Source: Phoronis australis (lineage: Eukaryota; Phoronida; Phoronidae). Taken from it: 64,000 nt of DNA. Where the stretch lies: contig NMRA01000553.1 in assembly GCA_002633005.1 (NCBI GenBank), positions 124,161 through 188,160 on the forward strand, given 5' to 3'. Both the position numbers and the translations under genes were made by a program. The number at the start of each line of letters is the position of its first letter. The stretch's first letter is position 1. The notes below the pieces were generated by a model that was not told the DNA's origin, did no database searches, and saw nothing but the letters and a program-made list of their open reading frames with translations. Below, one piece after another: positions 54,852 through 64,000 of the stretch.

Positions 54852-57800
54852 GTGATGTGTATAGTTTGCGATTCTTTGCATATCCAGCACTTAGTAGGAT
54901 TATTAAGTGGAGTTTTTAATTCTCAATTTCCTTCGATTTATTGCTTCTTTGAGCTGTTGATGCTATTTCTTTGGGAATGGGGGGGAGATAGTCTGAAGTC
55001 CATTGCTCCCGTACATACTGGCATCTGAAGTCATCTTGATAGTTTTTGAAGGAAGGTGCAATGTTTTATTCTGCTGTTCACCTTATGAAACTTATTGTTT
55101 CTAGTCATCAGCACAGTTCCAACTGCACCTCACAAGAATTCTCAGTCCTTAGACAAATCTGACATGTAATTAGGCCATTCAAAAATCTGTAACAGGGAAA
55201 GCCTTCTGTTGAATTTTCTTCAAGACAAATTGGTTGAAATTGATGCTGGCAGGCACTTGTTAAACACGCATGCTTGCACTCTGTTTGTGTGTGCGTGTGT
55301 GTATGGGTGCATTATTTTCAATACTGATATGCAGGTTTCATTTTGAGTCAGGCTGCAGACAAGAATCACCTGTTCAATAAGCATGGTTGTTTCTCCTTCT
55401 AGGCAGTCTCTACTAGACTCACAGCAAAGACACCAGTTGCCACGGGTGATGAATAAGTTACTAGTGCCAATCAATCCCATTAGAGCAGTGCCACCCATTG
55501 TGTTTGAGCTGACAGGTTTGTAACTCAGTCATGGGGCTTTGTTAAGCACCAAACTCATTCCCAGAAGGTCCAAGCTTGTCTTGACATGCTCCAGTAATGA
55601 GCTGAAGACTGACAAAAAATGGACAAAGTTGGCTAAGACCAATGCAATACACTCAGCGCAGTCCTTACTCCGATCATCCAATGCTTTGTCGGTTTCCACT
55701 CTGTTTTCAAGGTTGCTCTACTGAGGGCAAATTTAGTGTGACACGACCTTAACACTTACACATCGAAGCTTTTGAATGGCGGTTACTGGTGCATAATAGG
55801 GCCGTTCTGGATTACACAGCGATAGAACTTTCGTTTGTCCTGGAGATTAGAAAGCGCATGACCTCATTTTGTAAATCAGGCACATTTTGGTGTCTCTCAT
55901 TGATGGCGGGAAGGTGAAGAATTTCAGACCTCGTATCCACGAGTATTTGTCCAATTTATCAAGCTTTCTCATGTCAGAGTTGTAGTAATACTTTGTTGGT
56001 ATTGGAGGGACGAATAGAATAATGCAACCAAGAAAAACTTGTAAAGAATTAAATAACAAATAGCGTGAAACTTCAGTGGCACGAAAACGAGGCAGCAAAT
56101 GTGCGTGACGGATGTTTACGTCATTGTGGGTAAATACAGTGAGATTGGAGTGTTGCTATGTAATCCGGGATGACCCTTTATTATGCAGCTGAGTTGTACA
56201 TTTTTTTCTATTGGAATGCAATTTTTCATGTTACAATTTATGACATAGCTTTATATCCAAGTCTGTCTCACAAACAATAACACGAATCTGCCACCTTCAT
56301 GGTTGATATGGTCTATGGAAAATCTTTGGAGGACAACCTTACATTTACTGTCTGGTGGTGGCTCAAGTTTCAGCACACGTTTGAGTTTCAATATTTTGCC
56401 TGATGTATTGATTGTGATTTATGACACGGCTTATTGGGTCAGGCTGAAATTACAAACCCTGTTATTCGGCAACAGTAACCAAATGCTATACTGCTGAGCC
56501 AAATTTCACAGATTAAATAGCAGAGTATTTTAAGGGCTGTTCCAGTAAAATCTGTATAGGAGGGGGGGGGGAAGGCACCTTTTTTTCGCACCCACCACCC
56601 ATATTTTTCATTTATTTCTTCAGCCTACCACCCGTAATTTTTTATAAGTTTGGAATGCAACCAACTGTAATTTTTTTTTGTTCTTGTGGTTGACTGCACA
56701 GGCGCTTGAGTTTATCTGTTCCTGCATCATTACTAAGAAAACATATGTTTCTTATATATGGTTATCAGCCGTCGAGAAATTCGAGTACCTGTGGTTAAAT
56801 GGTATTATGGGCATGCGGATGAGGAGATCGGAGGGAGTGAAAAAGTCGGAGCTTTTTGCAGGTTGCATTTTTGTTTCAGTTTTTGATTCTGTGCGGATTG
56901 TTTATAAAATTCACTAAAATTACCCACCATCAAACATTTATGGCCCAATGAAACAACAACGACCTGTAAATTTTTATTTTTTTGAAGNTGAATAAGTTAC
57001 TAGTGCCAATCAATCCCATTAGAGCAGTGCCACCCATTGTGTTTGAGCTGACAGGTTTGTAACTCAGTCATGGGGCTTTGTTAAGCACCAAACTCATTCC
57101 CAGAAGGTCCAAGCTTGTCTTGACATGCTCCAGTAATGAGCTGAAGACTGACAAAAAATGGACAAAGTTGGCTAAGACCAATGCAATACACTCAGCGCAG
57201 TCCTTACTCCGATCATCCAATGCTTTGTCGGTTTCCACTCTGTTTTCAAGGTTGCTCTACTGAGGGCAAATTTAGTGTGACACGACCTTAACACTTACAC
57301 ATCGAAGCTTTTGAATGGCGGTTACTGGTGCATAATAGGGCCGTTCTGGATTACACAGCGATAGAACTTTCGTTTGTCCTGGAGATTAGAAAGCGCATGA
57401 CCTCATTTTGTAAATCAGGCACATTTTGGTGTCTCTCATTGATGGCGGGAAGGTGAAGAATTTCAGACCACGTATCCACGAGTATTTGTCCAATTTATCA
57501 AGCTTTCTCATGTCAGAGTTGCAGTAATACTTTGTTGGTATTGGAGGGACGAATAGAATAATGCAACCAAGAAAAACTTGTAAAGAATTAAATAACAAAT
57601 AGCGTGAAACTTCAGTGGCACGAAAACGAGGCAGCAAATGTGCGTGACGGATGTTTATGTCATTGTGGGTAAATACAGTGAGATTGGAGTGTTGCTATGT
57701 AATCCGGGATGACCCTTCATTATGCAGCTGAGTTGTACATTTTTTTCTATTGGAATGCAATTTTTCATGTTACAATTTATGACATAGCTTTATATCCAAG

Positions 57801-59294
57801 TCTGTCTCACAAACAATAACACGAATCTGCCACCTTCATGGTTGATATGGTCTATGGGCAATCTTTGGAGGACAACCTTACATTTACTGTCTGGTGGTGA
57901 CTCAAATTTCAGCACACGTTTGAGTTTCAATATTTTGCCTGATGTATTGATTGTGATTTATAACATGGCTAATTGGGTCAGGCTGAAATTACAAACCCAG
58001 TTATTCGACAACAGTGACCAAATGCTGTACTGCTGAGCCAAATTTCACAGATTAAATAGCAGAGTATTTTAAGGTAAAATTGGTAAACACACCGTCATTG
58101 ATTTCCGCCAGATAATGGCAAGAATTTGTGGATATGTAACAAAGTCACAAAAACTTTACGGCTTTTGTTGTTTTGCAGATCTGGCCAAAGCTAATGACTT
58201 CAGAAGTCTATCCCATTCATCCCGTCCAACAATCCAAAATGCGTTTCTCATCCATAAAAGGATAATGCCCCTTTAAATGGAAATGAAGCAGTGGCACTTC
58301 TGAAAGGGTTGGATTTAATTTTGATTATTGTTCAATATCATTTAAGTTTTTGGCCATGACTGTTCTCTTTGACGTTACAGGTCTTGACAACATGAACCTA
58401 CAGTTTCAAAAGGACTTTGATGACGACTTATCCACTCTGGTCAATGCGTTTCTTCATCGTCTACGTCCTCCTGTCTGCTTGGTAGCTCATAACGGGTACA
58501 GGTTTGACTTCCCATTTTTATTGAAAGAACTGATAGGTGTCTCTGCACGACTGCCACAATCGTTACTCTGCGTCGACTCTTTAGTCGCTTTCCGTGCTTG
58601 TGACTGGTCGTCAGTAGTGTGCTTGAAAAATAAAAACGAGGTTACGCCAGCGAAGCGATTGATTACAAGGAATGCAGAGACCCCTGAGGCAAAGAGAAGG
58701 ATATTGGAAGATGATGTAAGGTCTGGCACAGTGCCAGATGTTGTCCGAGAACTCTTTCCAGAGAAGCAGGCATCGGGTACCAGTGAAGGGGTAACCTATG
58801 GAAATGCAACCAGTTTTTACTGGTCCGATTTAGCAGAAATTATGGATGAGCCGTGGGTTGATGAGGAAGTCATGCCGTCACGGCCTTCCAAGAACTCTTT
58901 GAATCTGGAGGTTGGGAATGGCGTGCACGTCGGTAACAAACATTCAGATAGAACCCTGTCTACTCCAGTCAAGGGAAACACTCAGTGCACGTTCTCTGAA
59001 AGGATTGGTCCAAGGGCTGAGTGTAACACACCGTCTAACATGCGATACAAACCAGTTTCTATGAAGTTGTGTGATGTATTTGAGTTTGTGGTTGGACGGC
59101 CTCCGGATAATGCTCATTCAGCGGAAGATGATAGCTTATCTCTGCTACGCATTGCACAACGTATTGCAGATTGGTTCTGCAGCTGGGCTGACCAAAATGC
59201 AATGTCATTTGCTAGCACGGAAATAAAGTTTGATGTGAAGAAATCAAGCAATCTTGATAGGGGGTGCTTCCCGTGCGATTCCAATACTGTCTAG
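54718..59294 (+). CDS. TREX1: TREX-like DEDDh 3'-5' DNA exonuclease, three coding exons
   Basis: TREX enzymes remove nucleotides from DNA 3' ends using two metal ions; in mammals TREX1 clears cytosolic DNA and restrains innate immune signalling. Joined exons (54718-54851, 55403-55515, 58381-59294) give 386 residues. Exo I is FFDLETTG (D21, E23), Exo II is AHNGYRFDFP (H119, D125), and Exo III is HSAEDD (H328, D333), so all DEDDh residues are present. The Exo II to Exo III distance (about 200 residues) far exceeds that of mammalian TREX1/2 because of a polar insert (about 150-300). No C-terminal membrane helix is seen, unlike mammalian TREX1. The ATG follows an in-frame TAG in the same exon. 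The symbol marks the family; TREX1 versus TREX2 orthology cannot be decided here. Confidence 0.92.
55403..55515 (+). CDS. TREX1: TREX-like exon 2
   Basis: Residues 45 (split) to 82 plus one base (SLLDSQQRHQLPRVMNKLLV ... VFELTG). The acceptor is CCTTCTAG and the donor GTTTGT. Its last 66 bases are repeated at 56989-57054 inside the next intron. Confidence 0.92.
55450..56535. repeat. 1.1-kb duplicated block, copy A (contains most of exon 2)
   Basis: Identical to 56989-58074 apart from roughly a dozen or more substitutions, at a constant offset of 1539 bases. Right after the block, copy A is interrupted by a terminal-repeat element and then by a single N. Confidence 0.9.
56525..56987. mobile_element. 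terminal-repeat element present in one allele, truncated at N
   Basis: Starts GGGCTGTTCCAGTAAAATCT followed by a G run, as at 26862. The matching position of block B (58074) runs on as GTAAAATTGG with no insertion. The distal end is cut off at the N at 56988, so no target duplication can be read. No transposase seen. Confidence 0.6.
56989..57054 (+). pseudogene. truncated second copy of TREX-like exon 2
   Basis: Repeats the last 66 coding bases and donor of exon 2 but lacks the acceptor and first 47 bases. Probably an assembly by-product rather than a biological exon duplication. Confidence 0.8.
56989..58074. repeat. 1.1-kb duplicated block, copy B (partial exon 2 copy)
   Basis: Begins in mid-exon 2 immediately after the N at 56988, so the second exon copy has no acceptor. 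It continues uninterrupted into the real intron and exon 3. Best read as the second allele, without the element insertion. Confidence 0.9.
58381..59294 (+). CDS. TREX1: TREX-like exon 3, contains stop
   Basis: Residues 83 (split) to 386 and the TAG stop. Begins after TTACAG with LDNMNLQFQKDF, holds Exo II and Exo III and the long intervening insert with basic clusters (PAKRLITR, PEAKRR) that could be nuclear-localisation signals. Confidence 0.94.
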
Positions 59295-60940
59295 TGTTAC
59301 CATGTTGGGCTATTTTTGCTAATGGAGTGATTTACATATGGTGCTTTTGGTCCGAGAATTATACATTTTTATGAAAGTTATGGTAAAATTGCTTCAGTTC
59401 GTGACCCGGTGTGGCGGAGAAGTGAAATTTTATTTGTCAAATTTGTCAACGAAAATAGATTTTGAGGCAAATTTACTTCCCTTTTAGCATGGTTTGTATG
59501 GCGTAGCTATTACAGAACAGCATTGGGTGATATTGTGTCCATTTGTAACAATGTGGCAAGCCTCTGAAAATAGTTAACTTAAACAATTATTTTTGTACAC
59601 CATATTGAAGAATTTTTTTCATGCTATGGTAAAATTTCGCATCAGGAAGTAATGATATTAATGTTTATATTTTGCTAAAAAATATGAGATAGAGTTTTAT
59701 TTCAGGTTGTTATTGTATTCATATTTTATTAGATTTGACAATGATTTTTAAGTCTTCCACCAGGTAGTTATAAATTCAAACGTGATGAATGTACACATGA
59801 ATACTCAGATTCTGATATATGAATACATCAATGTCATTTTTATCGTTGGTCACTTGGTTCTGATTGAGAAGTAGATAACCAAAATCACCACTTGTTTTTA
59901 TGAGTTATGGCCAGCGCAGTGACTGGTGCCAGGTTTCTGTGAAATTGTATTTATTTTCTTTCCTCTTTTACGTATTTCATTGCACATATTTTTGTCCCAA
60001 TTCTTAGGTCACTCAGCCTTGTACCATACCTATACAAATGGTATATCTCTATTAATTATTCTTTTTCAAGATGTTTTTTGTTACTTACTGCTTTTGTAGA
60101 AGAATTTTTATGGTAGTAGTAATAGCATTATCAATAGTAATAGTAACAATAATAATTAGTATTATTGTTAATTATAATTATTGCAATACTCAGTCATATG
60201 CCATACAAATATGGTTTTTGTACTACTAGATGTTGGTTGAAAGTCGTTATTATCGTGTACAGTAAATGTTCCCTTGGACCTTAAATAACAGGATAGTGTG
60301 CTTTTTTCAGTTAGCAGGAATTTTTGAAAATTGACCCATGGGTGGATATTGGAAAATGACCTTTCAAAAACGTCAAATCAACCGAATATGCACCCTGGCA
60401 TATTTTCAGAAAGAGGGCGTATTTCAGTCAGACAGTATACGAGCTGGGTGTCAGTGGATTACAGCCTGTATGGTTCCATCAGGCAGAGAGAAGTAGAAAC
60501 AAGTTCGTAATATGTCTCTTGGAAGGTGTCCGAATGTTTGCTTGTTTTTGACCACCTTCATGTAGTGACGATCTGATTAACCTTGTCGTAAACGTGCAGG
60601 CTTGACATTTTGCACTATTGACATACTATTTTAAAACAATCCATTATATTTTCCAATATTTGCTGACAGTTCTTTATGGTGGGTCAATTTTCGGAAATCC
60701 CTGTTACAAAATTCGGATGAAACATCATTACGGTTAAGCTCCAGTCCTAACATAGTGTATAGTATACAACTCATCAAATGACAAGTTGAGTTTTTATTTT
60801 TGTAATTGGTAACATTGTAGCAAAAGCGATGCAATATTTGTGGTCATTTTTGTGCCGAATGACTGAGTAGTTATTCTGTACAGTTTGATTATTTGATCAT
60901 AGGTTGATACACTTAATAAAATTAAAATACCAGACACTGA
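59295..60940 (+). other. TREX-like 3' UTR and downstream region
   Basis: AT-rich, no further frame. The first good poly(A) signal seen is AATAAA at 60915-60920, which would give a 3' UTR of about 1.6 kb. A TAATA-type low-complexity tract lies at about 60115-60185. Confidence 0.45.
60915..60920 (+). terminator. candidate poly(A) signal for the TREX-like gene
   Basis: AATAAA in an AT-rich context about 1.6 kb past the stop codon. Inferred from position only. Confidence 0.35.
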
Positions 60941-62321
60941 TTTATCTGTTGTTCTTTGACTAGTTTGGGTAATGGTATTTGAATTCGCCTGTGTGATAGG
61001 TGTGGGTCTGACATACTGTTTCTACTATGTCAACTGCAGATGGTGGGGTGATGTGGTGTTGGAAAATAACACTTCGTGGTGTTGTGTGAGCCGGCGAGGT
61101 ACGTCATTAGTATGTACAAATGTCACCTTTTTGCATATTTTTTTGTTTTCACATTTACAAGTTGTCCGTGAATGCAACTGCACTTTGTTTAGCTAGATGA
61201 TGTACAAATACCATTGTTGTTTGGTTCCTGCTACACATTCCCATAGTTAGGAGAATTCAACTACGTCTTTAAGGAGACGTATTTGTTTGCAATACCAAGT
61301 CTTTGAAATTCTGTTTCATCTTATTTTCATCACCTGATTACTACACCGAGGTTTTGTATAACTTAAAAACGTGTTCACTGGACAAATCGTGAATGCCTGC
61401 GTTTGGATAGCCAACCTTTCAGAGAGTCAACGAGATGAAATCCCTCTCTGAAACCAAGATTGAAACCAAAGATCCATTCGTTGAAAGCTTCCATGAAAGG
61501 TTAAAGCTGTCTTTTGCCAAATTTTGCTACCTAAAATTAGGCCGTTCCACTCGCTCAAAAGAGACCTCATGATACTCTTTACAGTCTCGGCCTATTATAT
61601 TTTCGTTACCAAAAAGAACAACGAAACCATCAGCGACTCTTGGAAAACCTTTGAGTTTATCGAGGTTGGTCAACCCTGAAACTTGAGAAATCGAAAATGT
61701 ACGCATAATGCCTTGGAGTGTGATTAGAGTTGGCGGCTCATATGATAATACGAGAGCGGATGAGCGTGGTAATGCATTTTAAACCACAATGCGCCACGTT
61801 TAAGAATTCACGCAGACAGCTTAATACTAGCGAAATACAGCTTTAACCATGTGCAATTTTTTCGCAAAACAATCCGTCTGTCATTGTAGCAGTGTTTTTC
61901 CTTGGTTAATTCACTATTTATGTATATTGTTTGTTATCTGTGGATGAAACTTTCTTTCCATGTTCCAAAATCGGGCAAAGTCTGCTGACTTCCGCGCAGT
62001 TGGCCGGAGGAGTTTAAAGTGTCCAAAACCATCACTCACCTAATTGTTTTTACAAGTGGCAACGTTGTTTCTAAACTCCGCGAACATGAGTTTGACGTAC
62101 GAACTTACCCAGCTAGTCTGAGTGCAGTGGTGGCAGATCTTGGATACCGTAAGGGGGGGCCCAACATCAAACGGTTGCCTCGGGGAATTGGGCAAAGCGC
62201 GGTTGCATGTGCCAGTGCACAGGCGGCGGCCTGAAATTGGGGGGCTGGATGTGGACCTTCTGTTGAAAACCTACTGGAGGAAACAACGATTCCGTCGCGG
62301 TCTGAGCCCCCCCCCCCCCCC
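60941..62321. other. stretch with no recognised gene
   Basis: A 71-codon plus-strand frame at 62019-62234 matches no family I know. No splice-linked coding pattern seen. Confidence 0.5.
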
Positions 62322-62403
62322 NNNNNNNNNNNNNNNNNNNNNNNNNNNNNNNNNNNNNNNNNNNNNNNNNNNNNNNNNNNNNNNNNNNNNNNNNNNNNNN
62401 NNN
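62322..62403. other. 82-base assembly gap between a C run and a G run
   Basis: At least 15 C precede and 12 G follow the N run. The complementary flanks suggest a hairpin or homopolymer region that could not be read through. Confidence 1.
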
Positions 62404-62671
62404 GGGGGGGGGGGGTGGCCCTGCCCCCCCTTCCCCCTAAGTCCGCCTAATGTGAGTGCATTACGCATTGCACCGAACTAAACGTTTTTCTAACCTGGGC
62501 CCAGTTGCATAAAAGTTATACGCAGCATACTACAACAATGACCGCGCATTATCACGCGCGTCATGTAACAATGCACCTAACGTCCCTCGACAATGATCAA
62601 ACTGATTCAGCGGACCATTTTGAAGTTTTATGCAACCCAGCCCTGATGTTCAAATCAGGCCGTGTTAATCC

Positions 62672-62736
62672 GTGGGCGGCACGCCATAGGGCCGGGGGCT
62701 ATAGCCCCCCATTTTTTTCAGTGCTGCGCCGCCCAC
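62672..62736. repeat. nested palindrome
   Basis: Outer arms GTGGGCGGC (62672-62680) and GCCGCCCAC (62728-62736) enclose a perfect 16-base palindrome GGGGGCTATAGCCCCC (62694-62709). It may be a short foldback repeat element. Confidence 0.85.
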
Positions 62737-62749
62737 ATAATAGTGTGTA

Positions 62750-64000
62750 AATATAGAAATATATATTTGGTTGGAACTTGATTTACAATTAACCAAGGAG
62801 ACACTGACAACAGTTAGATTAACTGAAGAACTTGAAGAAATCCGCACTTATAATATTATGGCGTGTACGAGATTTCGTTGATTCAGTCAGTGAAAAACTT
62901 CCAATAGGTTATTTTAATTTCCCCAAAGGTCAAAAAAAGGTGAGCTTCATGCTGGGGTTTCAGGAGCGCAGTGATGCTTGCCAGGCAAGAATGGTGAAAC
63001 ACATTCTCACGGTTTGCCTTTTACTCACAGTCCAGAGGTAACTGTAAACGCCGTGTAGTCCAATCGAACGATAACGCAGTACCGGTACTGGCTGTCGGTT
63101 AGGCTCGTAGACTGTTACTACTGCATCATTTCATTGATAACTATGTACCCTCTTTCGAGGGTTCGAAAAATAGTCTATAGACTCATTATAATGTTCCTCT
63201 CCACGGAAATCTTTAGTAAAAGGCGAAAGATTTATGCGTGGATTGAAGAGAAACCAGAGTAAATCAGACACTGTGCATCGATTTATTATAAGAACAATTA
63301 GGTAGTTTAAAACTGGTGTTAAATACCGGGTAAGGCAAGACGGCAAATCAGTCTCAATACTATGTTTTCTTATTGCCAAATTGACTAACTAATTATATAA
63401 TTTTGTGTTTTGTTAATTTTGTTGTTTATTATGCGCCCAGATATAAATTTTTGAACTTTGTTTGTTACAACTGAGGAAAATTTTTCGTAACGCGCGACCT
63501 CTAACGGCGACTGATCGAGATTAGGTTGTAGCCTGCTTCCTATCAGCCTTGGGTCATTTTCACGAAAGACGTCGCTCTAGTCGGTTGGCGATAATACACG
63601 CAATGTTGGCTTACGTAGTAAATGGCCCAGGGTCACTACGACTAACTGCAATGAAATTGTGAGCGATTCTCCACGTGACATGCATACATATATTGCTCTG
63701 TCACAAGGAGACACCAACATTAAACAACGAAAATGCTCTACTAAACGCAGCAGGGATGCTACTGCATGCATTAAACTGGCGAAATGCGGGTCTTTGGGAT
63801 CTAGCTGTAGAATTTCAAAAACTGAAGCAAGACCGTACGTGATCAAAACACAGTTTAATTAAAGTCCCGCCAACGTAGCAGTACCTAGCTAGTAGCTGTT
63901 GACAGAACTCATAGAGGAAGAACCTTTTGTGCACTTTTACAAAACGGACACCGGCATCACCTAACCACTGAGTCGTTTGCCAATTTTGGCGTAATATTAT
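62750..64000. other. right-edge stretch with no recognised gene
   Basis: Only short open frames without recognised family or splice support (for example 62832-63041). Nothing further seen. Confidence 0.5.

Noticed and set aside
55539-57637. Pairs of short open frames repeated in both TREX-intron blocks
   Set aside because: Their duplication follows from the block duplication, and neither protein-like composition nor splice context supports them as genes.
1-64000. tRNA, rRNA or other structured RNA genes
   Set aside because: I looked for cloverleaf-like and conserved RNA motifs by eye and found none; a covariance-model search would be needed to exclude small ones.

Overview
This window is AT-rich, intron-rich animal DNA. 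It carries two recognisable protein genes. The first is a nearly complete alpha-spectrin gene on the minus strand. Its coding exons run from 42243 down to 243, and the last roughly 45 codons plus the 3' UTR lie beyond the left edge. The second is a TREX-family DEDDh 3'-5' exonuclease gene on the plus strand, with coding exons between 54718 and 59294. The spectrin reads closely to vertebrate alpha-II spectrin but lacks the vertebrate calmodulin/calpain loop. That, the short introns and the heavy heterozygosity suggest an invertebrate deuterostome. A lancelet is my best guess, and this is inference only.

Layout. 1-42255: 42 alpha-spectrin coding exons giving 2374 codons in one unbroken frame, with GT donors and AG acceptors at every junction read. 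Exons sit in 0.1-4 kb introns holding minisatellites, dispersed repeats and several possible cassette exons. 42256-53300: spectrin upstream region or first intron, with a 2.3-2.4 kb duplicated block (44118-48831), hairpin-rich DNA near 51.1-51.5 kb and a 506-base gap (51707-52212). 53180-53500: candidate head-to-head promoter region. 54685-60940: the TREX-like gene, whose second intron contains a duplicated copy of part of exon 2. 60941-64000: no convincing gene, a short gap flanked by C and G runs, and a palindromic repeat.

The two genes have no obvious shared pathway. Alpha-spectrin pairs with beta-spectrin to build the membrane skeleton. TREX enzymes degrade DNA 3' ends. Their neighbourhood may reflect only a shared promoter region.

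I found no dedicated undescribed system such as a defence locus, gene cluster or CRISPR array. The most unusual signal is that tandem repeats in the spectrin introns repeatedly start at, and include, the 5' splice site of an exon (exons 7, 20, 26, 32 and 40, with related G-rich repeats just past exons 16 and 30). In two cases the repeated donors are intact. At exon 32 they would add 6 or 12 residues in frame. Three duplicated blocks each have a single N at their junction and look like alternative alleles laid end to end by the assembler, so copy numbers there should not be trusted.
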